The notes beneath the pieces were generated by a model. It had not been told where the DNA came from and searched no databases. It saw only the letters and a list, made by a program, of their open reading frames with translations. Shown here in pieces: positions 1-6,213 of a stretch of DNA of 6,502 bases. The stretch is from Sedimenticola sp. (lineage in GTDB: Bacteria > Pseudomonadota > Gammaproteobacteria > Chromatiales > Chromatiaceae), in contig JAUXBK010000154.1 of assembly GCA_030619405.1 (NCBI GenBank), positions 1-6,502 of the forward strand. Direction: 5' to 3'. The number at the start of each line of letters is the position of its first letter. Within the stretch, counting starts at the first letter, position 1. The position numbers and the translations under genes were made by a program.

Positions 1-186
1 ATTTGGGGCGTCGAGACGCCCGTCTGGCAAGGCGCGGAAACGCAGGAATATTCATTATCTTTCAAGTTTTCGCAACGTGACCCACAGGGATGTGGGAAAT
101 GCCGGTTCCGTCAGGAACATGAACCGGCCAGCCAGACGGGATGGATCGACGTTCCAAAATGGGAAGTTATTGTTGCGCGAGCCCTT
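1..186. repeat. Structured interspersed repeat, copy 1 (nested inverted repeats)
   Basis: No conserved protein is apparent here; instead there is dense dyad symmetry. A perfect 7-bp hairpin lies at 6-12/15-21. An outer 10-bp perfect inverted repeat pairs 19-28 (CCCGTCTGGC) with 131-140 (GCCAGACGGG). Inside it are a 6-bp stem with a GGGA loop (81-86/91-96) and an 8-bp stem 101-108/121-128, the latter competing with a 5-bp stem 105-109/114-118. The segment 78-102 matches 6445-6469 at 20 of 25 positions, and two of the changes are compensated stem pairs, so both belong to one family. The right boundary, near the TAG at 184-186, is a guess; the left end may lie outside the window. It could be a MITE/REP-like element or part of a structured transcript. 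All three frames here are largely open, which probably reflects composition rather than coding. Confidence 0.65.
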
Positions 187-264
187 AGAGCGCACAAGAA
201 GCACTATTTTATCAGCATCATCTGCCTGCTGCTGCCCGCTCTCCTCCCCGCCCAGCCTTCCACC
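187..264 (+). other. Signal-peptide coding segment of the M1 peptidase, upstream of the first standard start
   Basis: Read in the same frame as the peptidase (187, 190 and so on), this stretch encodes a basic n-region (RAHKKHY), a hydrophobic core (FISIICLLLPALL) and a small-residue end (PAQPS) suited to signal peptidase cleavage after Ala. Its quality as a signal peptide argues that the gene was built with this N-terminus. The Cys in the core (IICLLLP) does not form a lipobox. Immediately upstream the frame runs into the structured repeat. Confidence 0.7.
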
Positions 265-270
265 CCGCCA

Positions 271-2346
271 TTGCATCACGCGCTGGAGGTCCGGCTGTTC
301 CCCGACCGCGCCACCCTCGAGGTGACCGACGAGATCACCCTGCCACAGGCACGCAGAGAGTTCGAATTTCTGCTGCACGACGGCCTGAATCCCCGGGTGA
401 TCACGCCCGGCGCCAGCCTGTCGCCCCGGCGCCGTTTTCCCGGGAGGGTTCCGGTTCGCGGTTACCAGGTGCGCTTCGAACAACCCGCCCGCACACTGAC
501 CCTCGTCTACGGGGGAGAGATAGCGCATCCGCTCCAGACCCTCTCCCAAGGCTATGCCGGCGGCCGGCGCACCACCCCCGGGATCATCTCCGATCAGGGC
601 GTCTTTCTCGCCGGCTCCAGCTACTGGTACCCACAGCCGATGAGTGGAGAAAGGATGGTCGCTTTTTCGCTTCGAACCCGCCTGCCCGACGGCTGGCTCG
701 CGGTCAGCCAGGGCAGAGGGGTCAAGGATGGTTCCGGCTGGGAGGAGTCGCAGCCACAGGATGAGATCTATCTCATCGCAGGCCGCTTTCACCGTTATCA
801 TCAGGGGACTCCAGCGGCCATGGCAGAGGTCTATCTGAGCGAGCCCGACCTCGCCCTCGCCCGCCGCTACCTGGATGCCACCGGCCCCTATCTGACGCTC
901 TACAGCCGTCTCATCGGACCCTACCCCTACGCCAAATTTGCGCTCGTGGAGAACTTCTGGGAGAGCGGCTACGGCATGCCCTCGTTCACCCTGCTCGGCC
1001 CGCGGGTGATCCGTCTCCCTTTCATCCTCCACTCCTCCTATCCCCATGAAATCCTGCACAATTGGTGGGGCAACGGGGTCTATGTGGACGACCAGAGTGG
1101 AAACTGGAGCGAAGGGCTCACCAGTTATCTCGCGGATCACCTGATCCGGGAGCAGCAGGGCCAAGGGGCCGGCTACCGGCAGGACACGCTGCAGCGCTAC
1201 GCCGATTTCGTCGCTGAGAAAGAGGATTTTCCCTTGATCAGATTCCGGGGAAACCGGGGCGAGATCAGCCAGGCAGTGGGTTACGGCAAAACCCTGATGT
1301 TTCTGCACATGCTGCGCCGGCAGCTGGGCGACCGGGCGTTTCTGCTGGGGTTGCAGCGTTTCTACCGGGATAACCTGTTTCGCACGGCCGGATTCGATGA
1401 CCTGAGACGGGCCCTGGAGAGCGCCGGAGGGAAATCGCTGAAGGCCGAATTCAGTCAGTGGACCCGGCGCACCGGGGCACCGACCCTGCAGCTGGAAGAG
1501 GTCACGGTGGAGCGCGCGGGCGGGGGCTATCAGGTGAAGGGAAAACTGCGACAGACTCAGCAGGCAGCGCCCTTCCGCCTGCGGGTGCCCCTGTTTCTAC
1601 AGTTGGAGGGGGAGCCGGTGGCACGCCCGTACCAGCTGGAGATGGAGGGGCGTGAGCTGCGGTTGGAGATCCCGCTGGAGAAGCGCCCCCTGCGGCTGAG
1701 CATCGACCCCCGCTTCGACCTCTTTCGGCGCCTGGACCCGAGTGAACTCCCCGCCTCTCTGGGTCAGCTGTTCGGCGCCGCGGAGGTGACTATCGTACTC
1801 CCCCGCGAGGAACCCGCCGCGTTGCGCCAGGCCTACCGGCAGCTGGCTGAAACCTGGTCCGGACGCCAGGGAGGAGTCCGGGTCCGCTGGGACGATACCC
1901 TGGAAACACTGCCGGATTCTGGTGCCATCTGGCTGTTTGGCACAGAGAACCGGTTCGCCGATGATTTCGCCCGCTCGCTGCCGGGGAGCCCCCTGGCACT
2001 GGAACAGGGCCAGCTGAACCTCGATGGCCGCGCCTACCCTGTCGACCACTACAGCTTCACCCTGGCCGGCACCCTGCATGAGCGGCCGGGTCAACCGGTG
2101 GCGCTGCTGGCACTGGGTTCAGAGAAGGCGATGCCCGGACTGGCCCGGAAACTGCCCCACTATGGAAAGTATGGTTATCTGCTGTTCGAGGGAGAGGCCC
2201 CCGACAACCGCCTCAAAGGGCGCTGGGAGGTGGCGGAATCCGCCCTCACCCGAGATTTCGCCGATGGCGAACGGATTCCGCCGATGGTGGCACCTAAGGA
2301 AAAACCTCTTTCTGCTGAACCCGCCAACGGCTCAAAACCAGATTAA
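271..2346 (+). CDS. Exported M1-family (gluzincin) metallopeptidase, start uncertain
   Basis: Predicted zinc metallopeptidase of the M1 aminopeptidase type, probably periplasmic or envelope-bound. Counting from the TTG at 271, the zinc motif HEILH is at residues 259-263 and the third ligand is Glu281 (NWSEGL). Tyr338 (VGYGKT) fits the transition-state tyrosine. The usual GAMEN exopeptidase motif is replaced by GYGMPS (233-238). The spacing HEXXH-X17-E is one shorter than the classical X18. After about residue 490 comes a C-terminal alpha/beta domain without recognisable motif, then a Pro/Lys-rich tail. The frame stays open upstream: codons 187-270 encode a typical signal peptide (RAHKKHY, then FISIICLLLPALLPAQ), so translation must begin before 271. 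No ATG, GTG or TTG exists in frame back to position 1; ATT at 169 or another rare start would be needed. TTG 271 is the first standard start but removes the signal and lacks a Shine-Dalgarno. Substrate unknown. Confidence 0.88.
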   Translation: MHHALEVRLFPDRATLEVTDEITLPQARREFEFLLHDGLNPRVITPGASLSPRRRFPGRVPVRGYQVRFEQPARTLTLVYGGEIAHPLQTLSQGYAGGRRTTPGIISDQGVFLAGSSYWYPQPMSGERMVAFSLRTRLPDGWLAVSQGRGVKDGSGWEESQPQDEIYLIAGRFHRYHQGTPAAMAEVYLSEPDLALARRYLDATGPYLTLYSRLIGPYPYAKFALVENFWESGYGMPSFTLLGPRVIRLPFILHSSYPHEILHNWWGNGVYVDDQSGNWSEGLTSYLADHLIREQQGQGAGYRQDTLQRYADFVAEKEDFPLIRFRGNRGEISQAVGYGKTLMFLHMLRRQLGDRAFLLGLQRFYRDNLFRTAGFDDLRRALESAGGKSLKAEFSQWTRRTGAPTLQLEEVTVERAGGGYQVKGKLRQTQQAAPFRLRVPLFLQLEGEPVARPYQLEMEGRELRLEIPLEKRPLRLSIDPRFDLFRRLDPSELPASLGQLFGAAEVTIVLPREEPAALRQAYRQLAETWSGRQGGVRVRWDDTLETLPDSGAIWLFGTENRFADDFARSLPGSPLALEQGQLNLDGRAYPVDHYSFTLAGTLHERPGQPVALLALGSEKAMPGLARKLPHYGKYGYLLFEGEAPDNRLKGRWEVAESALTRDFADGERIPPMVAPKEKPLSAEPANGSKPD

Positions 2347-2360
2347 CCAGGGATCGGGCA

Positions 2361-2696
2361 TCAGCCCCCCTCATAATTAAAGGTGATCTCCTCATCCGCC
2401 CGGATCAGGATCCGGGCATAGAGGTCGAAGCCATCGAACTCCGCATTGCCCGGTTTGACATGATTGAGATAGCGCAGCAGGTTCCTGCCACTGCGGCCGA
2501 CGGCGTTCTCCTCGTCGTCCGGGTCGTAGACCCAGAGTACATAGGTCCCGTCCCGTTTCGCCTCCGGGCCGTGGTAGGTGCCGATGTACTCACCTTTCTT
2601 GATAGCCAGTCGCGCAAACAGTCCGGTACCGTGAACCTTCGAGGGCGCCGAGTAGACCCTGTCACGAAGTTGCGAGTTTCTGATCTTCCTTTCCAT
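2361..2696 (-). CDS. Small SET-domain protein, putative protein-lysine methyltransferase
   Basis: A 111-residue protein that is essentially only a SET domain. The N-terminal SET signature is SKVHGTGLFA (19-28), binding S-adenosylmethionine in the family, followed by the strand GEYIGTYHG (35-43). The pseudoknot motif reads RYLNH (75-79), and the C-terminal EITFNY (103-108) supplies the expected catalytic tyrosine (Tyr108). No Cys-rich post-SET segment is present, as usual in compact bacterial SET proteins. The probable activity is SAM-dependent methylation of a lysine on a protein; the target is unknown. ATG start at 2696, four bases after the stop of the deacetylase-like gene, so translation is probably coupled. 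It is the last gene of the tex operon and converges on the peptidase gene with 14 bases between stops. A ribosomal or Tex-related target would be speculation. Confidence 0.88.
   Translation of the reverse strand: MERKIRNSQLRDRVYSAPSKVHGTGLFARLAIKKGEYIGTYHGPEAKRDGTYVLWVYDPDDEENAVGRSGRNLLRYLNHVKPGNAEFDGFDLYARILIRADEEITFNYEGG
2398..2417. repeat. Perfect 9-bp inverted repeat inside the SET gene
   Basis: GCCCGGATC at 2398-2406 and GATCCGGGC at 2409-2417 are separated by AG. On the minus strand it encodes ARILIRA near the end of the SET protein. On the plus strand it would lie about 50 bases past the peptidase stop. There is no T tract on either side, so it is not a classical terminator. It may be a chance product of codons in GC-rich DNA or an RNA 3'-end stabiliser. 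Confidence 0.4.
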
Positions 2697-2700
2697 GTTC

Positions 2701-3564
2701 TTACCGGGGGTTGCGTCCGTCGTCGAAGGGCAGCGCCTGCATGGCCAAGTGCCCGGAATGCCCGGGTAGTTCGCCCCAGCCGATCTGGTGGGAGGGGAGT
2801 TCCTCCGGGTCCAGGGCCTCGAACAGCTCTTCCAACGCCATCACCTCCCCCTGGGACCCCTTCCACATCACGATCATCCGTTCCAGCACCGGCAGCAGCT
2901 CAACGCCTTCCCGCTCTGCCCGCAGCGCAAAGACCTCCCCATGGGGAAGCACCCGCTGGCAGGCGGCGAACAGATACTCATGCACCTTCTCCACCCCCAC
3001 ACTCTCGCTGGCCAGCAACTCGTCCAGGGTGGGCAGGGTGGTGGAGATCTGGGGACAGCGGAAATGGGTTCCACCCATCACCGGCAGGAATACCCCCCTG
3101 CCGCGCACGTCACTGGCGTAGTGGAACCCCAGTTTCTCCTCCAGCTGGAGCAAGTGGGGGTTCAACTGCCACTCCCAGGCACCATACAATCGGGCCGGTC
3201 GGCCGAACAGCTCCTGAAAGATCTCGGCCGCCGACACCACCTCGTTGCGGGTCCACTGCTCGCTGCGGAACGCAACCCCCTTACGCCACCTGAACGGGGT
3301 AAAAGCGGAGACACCCAGCTCATGCCCGGCAGCCGCCACCGCCAGCAGGTTATCCCTCGCCTTGCGACCGATCCGGGACGCTGGAAGCCGGACCAGCAGC
3401 CTCTCCGGGAGTACCCCTTTCAGGGGGTAGCTGGAATAGTCAGGACCAAGGGAAAAGACGAAGCTGGCCCTGATCTTGTATTCCTCCAGCAGGCGCAACA
3501 GCGCCGGCACCCCTTCCAGGGCACCCGGCAGAGTGCTGACAGCAACTTTCAAGGCTATTCGCAA
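2701..3564 (-). CDS. ArnD/NodB-like polysaccharide deacetylase-family protein lacking metal ligands
   Basis: A 287-residue protein resembling ArnD, the deformylase of undecaprenyl-linked 4-deoxy-4-formamido-arabinose. Shared marks are the N-terminal strand and GVPxLL helix (18-24), SFVFSLGPD (34-42), GHELGV (80-85), SDVRGRG (151-157) and PQISTTLPTLDEL (171-183). The catalytic positions are changed. The Asp-x-Asp of motif 1 (IDVDT in ArnD) reads VAVST (7-11). The His-x3-His metal motif (HAWDHHAW in ArnD, recalled) reads SAFTPFRW (86-93). The motif-3 WR reads WQ (132-133). With no Asp or His left to bind metal, hydrolase activity is unlikely although the frame is intact. It may be a pseudoenzyme with a binding or scaffold role. 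The start is TTG at 3564, chosen for the AAGGA box nine bases upstream. It lies 18 bases after tex and 4 before the SET gene, in one operon. No signal peptide or membrane segment. Confidence 0.85.
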   Translation of the reverse strand: MRIALKVAVSTLPGALEGVPALLRLLEEYKIRASFVFSLGPDYSSYPLKGVLPERLLVRLPASRIGRKARDNLLAVAAAGHELGVSAFTPFRWRKGVAFRSEQWTRNEVVSAAEIFQELFGRPARLYGAWEWQLNPHLLQLEEKLGFHYASDVRGRGVFLPVMGGTHFRCPQISTTLPTLDELLASESVGVEKVHEYLFAACQRVLPHGEVFALRAEREGVELLPVLERMIVMWKGSQGEVMALEELFEALDPEELPSHQIGWGELPGHSGHLAMQALPFDDGRNPR

Positions 3565-3573
3565 AGGCTCGTT

Positions 3574-3578
3574 TCCTT
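3574..3578 (-). promoter_or_regulatory. Ribosome binding site supporting the TTG start at 3564
   Basis: On the minus strand AAGGA (within GAAGGAAAC) ends nine bases before TTG 3564. No ATG or GTG is at suitable distance, so this site decides the start of the deacetylase-like protein. It sits just after the tex stop codon. Confidence 0.65.
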
Positions 3579-3582
3579 CAAC

Positions 3583-5892
3583 TTAGGAGCCCCCTTTCAA
3601 CGCCTTGGAGAGAGCGCTGGCCATGCTACCCGACGGGGACTTCGCCTGCTGCTCTCGCCGCTTTCGGGTCTGGCCCCGGCCGGCAGCCGCCCGCTTACTG
3701 GGAGAGGCGGCTTTCTCCTTCGTATCGCCCTTGTCGGAAAGCCGCATACTGAGTCCGATCCGACGCCGCTCCAGATCGACCGCCATCACCCGGACCTTCA
3801 CCAGATCACCCGCCTTCACCACCTCTCGCGGGTGTTTGACGAACCTGTCCGCCATGGCGGAGATATGCACCAGGCCATCCTGGTGGACACCCACGTCCAC
3901 GAAGGCGCCGAAGTTGGTCACATTGGTCACCACCCCCTCCAGTATCATCCCCGGCTCCAGATCAGCGATCTGCTCCACCCCCTCCTGGAAGGCGGCGGTC
4001 TTGAATTCGCCCCGGGGGTCACGTCCCGGCTTGTCCAACTCGGAGATGATATCGGTCACAGTGGGGACGCCGAACCGATCATCGGTAAAGTCCGCCGGGT
4101 TCAGCCTCTCCAGAAAACGGCTGTCACCGATGATCTCACCCACGCCTCTGCCGCAGCTCCGGATGATCCGTTCCACAACCGGGTAGGCCTCCGGATGCAC
4201 GGCGGAGGCATCCAGCGGATCCCTGCCCCCGACGATACGCAGAAAACCGGCCGACTGCTCAAAGCTCTTCGCCCCCAGTCGCGGCACCTTCAACAGCTGT
4301 TTCCGGCTGTCGAAGAGACCGTTTTCGTCCCGGAACCGGACAATGTTTCCGGCCAGGGTGCGGTTCAACCCGGAGACCTTGTCCAGCAGCGCGGGCGATG
4401 CGGTGTTCACATCGACCCCCACAGAGTTGACACAGTCCTCCACCACGTGCTCCAGGGTGCGGGCCAGTCGGTTCTGATTCACATCGTGCTGATACTGCCC
4501 CACCCCGATCGCCTTCGGGTCGATCTTCACCAGCTCCGCCAGTGGATCCTGCAGCCGCCGCGCAATGGAAACGGCACCCCGCAGGGAGACGTCCATGCCA
4601 GGCAGCTCTGCCGAGGCCAGTTCGGAGGCCGAGTAGACCGAGGCACCCGCCTCGCTGACGACCAGTTTCTCCAGTTTCAGCTCCGGGTACCGCTGCATCA
4701 GGTCCAGAACCAGCCGGTCCGTCTCCCGCGAGGCGGTACCGTTGCCGATAGCCACCAGCTTCACCCGATGCCGCTTTGCCAATCTGGCGAGGGTCTCAAG
4801 GGATTCGTCCCAGCGCCGCTTCTGCACATGGGGATAGATGGTGCTGGTATCCAGGACCCTGCCAGTTGCATCCACCACCGCCACCTTGACCCCCGTGCGC
4901 AGGCCTGGGTCCAGCCCCATGATCGGCAGATTGCCCGCCGGAGCAGCCAGCAGCAGATCCTTGAGGTTGCTGCCGAAAACGCGGATCGCCTCCATTTCAG
5001 CCGCCGCCCGCAACTGCGTCTTCAGCTCCAGGTCGAGACGGGTGAAGATCTTTACCCGCCACGCCCAGCGCACCGTTCCCTGCAACCAGTCGTCCGCCGC
5101 CCGCCCCTGATGCCGGATTCCCTGATGACGAGCGATGGTCAGCTCACAGGGCGAAATCCTCCCCGTTTCTTCATCCACCACGAGCTCCAGGGTGAGTAGC
5201 CCTTCGGCACGCCCTCTGAACAGGGCCAAAGCCCGGTGAGAGGGGATTCGGGCGATCGGTTCTGCATACTCGAAATAGTCTGAAAACTTGGCCGCCTCCC
5301 GCTCCTTGCCCGGTATGACCGCTGATTTCACGATACCGTGCCGCCACAGATACTCCCGCAACGTGCCGATCAGCTCCGCATCCTCTGCAAACTGCTCCAT
5401 CAGGATGTGGCGTGCACCCTCCAGCGCCGCCCCCGTATCAGCCACCCCCCGATCCGGGTCGCAGTATTTGACAGCCTCCTGCTCCGGATCGAGATCCGGT
5501 TTTTCCAACAGATCGTGGGCCAGTGGTTTCAGCCCCGCCTCACGGGCGATCTCGGCCTTGGTCCGGCGCTTGGGGCGATAGGGCAGATAGAGGTCTTCCA
5601 GCTTGGTCTTGGTATCTGCCCCAAGCAGTGACCTCTCCAGTTCCTGAGTGAGTTTGCCCTGCGCCCGAATGCTGTCGAGTATCACCTTGCGTCGCTGCTC
5701 GAGTTCCCTCAGGTAACCCAGCCGCTCCTCGAGATGGCGCAGCTGAACGTCATCCAACCCACCGGTTCTCTCCTTGCGGTATCGAGCGATAAAGGGGACC
5801 GTAGCCCCTTCGTCCAGTAGCGAGACCGCTGCCGCGACCCGCTGGGTCGATACCGACAATTCCTGTGCAATCTGTTCTGTTATCTTGTGCAT
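3583..5892 (-). CDS. tex: Tex-family RNA-binding transcription accessory protein
   Basis: Full-length 769-residue Tex, a cytoplasmic nucleic-acid-binding protein related to eukaryotic Spt6. Visible order: N-terminal helical part with VPFIARYRKERTGGLDD (32-48) and LYLPYRPKRRTKAEIAR (101-117); a YqgF/RuvC-like domain opening with IMGLDPGLRTGVKVAVVD (324-341) and including AIGNGTASRE (381-390); helix-hairpin-helix repeats around NTASPALLDKVSGL (496-509) and LLKVPRLGAKSFEQSAGFLRI (533-553); and an S1 domain (about 647-718, GVVTNVTNFGAFVDVG, DGLVHIS, IGLSMR). A basic, Ala/Lys/Arg-rich tail (721-769) follows and probably adds RNA affinity. Family length is about 770-780, so it is complete. ATG at 5892 has a modest GAAGGG three to four bases upstream, and the preceding small gene ends 11 bases away, so it is probably translated from that gene's transcript. 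It is the central and largest gene of the four-gene minus operon. Confidence 0.98.
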   Translation of the reverse strand: MHKITEQIAQELSVSTQRVAAAVSLLDEGATVPFIARYRKERTGGLDDVQLRHLEERLGYLRELEQRRKVILDSIRAQGKLTQELERSLLGADTKTKLEDLYLPYRPKRRTKAEIAREAGLKPLAHDLLEKPDLDPEQEAVKYCDPDRGVADTGAALEGARHILMEQFAEDAELIGTLREYLWRHGIVKSAVIPGKEREAAKFSDYFEYAEPIARIPSHRALALFRGRAEGLLTLELVVDEETGRISPCELTIARHQGIRHQGRAADDWLQGTVRWAWRVKIFTRLDLELKTQLRAAAEMEAIRVFGSNLKDLLLAAPAGNLPIMGLDPGLRTGVKVAVVDATGRVLDTSTIYPHVQKRRWDESLETLARLAKRHRVKLVAIGNGTASRETDRLVLDLMQRYPELKLEKLVVSEAGASVYSASELASAELPGMDVSLRGAVSIARRLQDPLAELVKIDPKAIGVGQYQHDVNQNRLARTLEHVVEDCVNSVGVDVNTASPALLDKVSGLNRTLAGNIVRFRDENGLFDSRKQLLKVPRLGAKSFEQSAGFLRIVGGRDPLDASAVHPEAYPVVERIIRSCGRGVGEIIGDSRFLERLNPADFTDDRFGVPTVTDIISELDKPGRDPRGEFKTAAFQEGVEQIADLEPGMILEGVVTNVTNFGAFVDVGVHQDGLVHISAMADRFVKHPREVVKAGDLVKVRVMAVDLERRRIGLSMRLSDKGDTKEKAASPSKRAAAGRGQTRKRREQQAKSPSGSMASALSKALKGGS

Positions 5893-5903
5893 ATACCCTT
5901 CGT

Positions 5904-6101
5904 TCAGATCCTGCAGCTATCTCCGTAAACCGCCATGATGTTCTTCAGTTCCACCAGTACCTGGTCGCCCTCCTCTACAGAAAACCCTTCTGTCTCCGGT
6001 ACCACTTTTCCCTGTTCCAGCAGGGCGATGTCATCCCGGACCGATTGGCAACCCCGGTTACAGATCGCTTCGACACATTGCTCGATTTTGTCATTTCTCA
6101 T
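5904..6101 (-). CDS. Small conserved-looking four-cysteine protein of unknown function
   Basis: A 65-residue acidic protein with no domain I can name. Cysteines at 9, 14, 18 and 63 (EQCVEAICNRGCQSV near the start, YGDSC near the end) could bind a metal or form disulfides if the termini meet. The middle is predicted helical with charged, amphipathic stretches (QSVRDDIALLEQG and VLVELKNIMAVYG). No signal peptide or membrane helix. Start ATG 6101: upstream in-frame codons contain no alternative start, and only a weak GGCGGG serves as ribosome binding site. The gene precedes tex by 11 bases and is the first gene of the operon, downstream of the divergent promoter. Coding is supported by good start and stop placement, the coherent helical composition and fit with the operon. 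I have a sense of similar short proteins in other gammaproteobacteria but cannot verify it. Confidence 0.75.
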   Translation of the reverse strand: MRNDKIEQCVEAICNRGCQSVRDDIALLEQGKVVPETEGFSVEEGDQVLVELKNIMAVYGDSCRI

Positions 6102-6162
6102 CGTGATTGCCCGCCGCCAGGACCTCTTTCTTATCCTGTCGTTCTATTTTTGTTCTCTATTG

Positions 6163-6171
6163 TGCTATTAT
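6163..6171 (+). promoter_or_regulatory. Extended -10 promoter element for the small membrane protein gene
   Basis: TGC followed by TATTAT (6166-6171) is an extended -10 with five of six consensus bases in the hexamer. The best -35 candidate, TTCTAT at 6142-6147 with an 18-base spacer, is poor, which fits an extended -10 promoter. Transcription would begin near 6178, giving a leader of about 35 bases to the ATG at 6214. Confidence 0.5.
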
Positions 6172-6172
6172 A
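6167..6172 (-). promoter_or_regulatory. -10 box for the tex operon
   Basis: On the minus strand this reads TATAAT, a perfect -10 consensus, overlapping the plus-strand -10 by five bases. Possible -35 hexamers (GATTGT at 6194-6189, spacer 16) are weak. It would give a leader of roughly 60 bases before ATG 6101. No other promoter-like sequence is evident upstream of the operon. Confidence 0.45.
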
Positions 6173-6199
6173 GAACGTAGAGAGAACAACAATCGTAAA

Positions 6200-6204
6200 A
6201 GGAG
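6200..6204 (+). promoter_or_regulatory. Ribosome binding site of the 57-residue membrane protein
   Basis: AGGAG (within AAAAGGAGTC) ends nine bases before ATG 6214. This strong site, behind a promoter, is the main reason for accepting the short frame as a real gene. Confidence 0.75.
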
Positions 6205-6213
6205 TCAATCCCA

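Larger units (their letters stand above)
6141..6187. promoter_or_regulatory. Symmetric four-half-site operator in the divergent promoter
   Basis: GTTCT occurs at 6141-6145 and 6152-6156, and its complement AGAAC at 6172-6176 and 6183-6187. Each pair is spaced 11 bases, one helical turn, and both the inner and the outer pair are centred on exactly 6164. The half-sites extend to GTTCT(A/C)T. The array covers the -10 boxes of both strands, so a dimer or tetramer bound here would repress both directions. The regulator is unknown. The pattern is not gammaproteobacterial LexA (CTGT-N8-ACAG), and it is the reverse orientation of the GAAC-N4-GTTC LexA type. Confidence 0.65.

Noticed and set aside
6..21. 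7-bp hairpin as a rho-independent terminator of an upstream gene
   Set aside because: Followed by GTCTGGC rather than a T run; better explained as part of the structured repeat.
77..325. GTG-started 82-codon plus-strand frame through the first repeat
   Set aside because: It is repeat sequence followed by an out-of-frame read of the peptidase signal peptide; no ribosome binding site or protein-like composition.
55..1308. Minus-strand 417-codon open frame
   Set aside because: Lies antisense to the M1 peptidase, whose zinc motif and other family marks are in the opposite strand; no recognisable motif.
2398..2417. 9-bp hairpin as a bidirectional terminator between the convergent genes
   Set aside because: No T tract on either strand, and it lies within the SET coding frame. 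Kept only as an inverted repeat.
2788..5199. Plus-strand 803-codon open frame antisense to tex and the deacetylase-like gene
   Set aside because: Composition is rich in His, Gln, Pro, Gly and Arg with no domain. It crosses two well-recognised minus-strand genes and is explained by codon bias in high-GC DNA.
6141..6187. LexA/SOS box
   Set aside because: The gammaproteobacterial CTGT-N8-ACAG pattern is absent, and the GTTCT...AGAAC orientation is opposite to the GAAC-N4-GTTC type.
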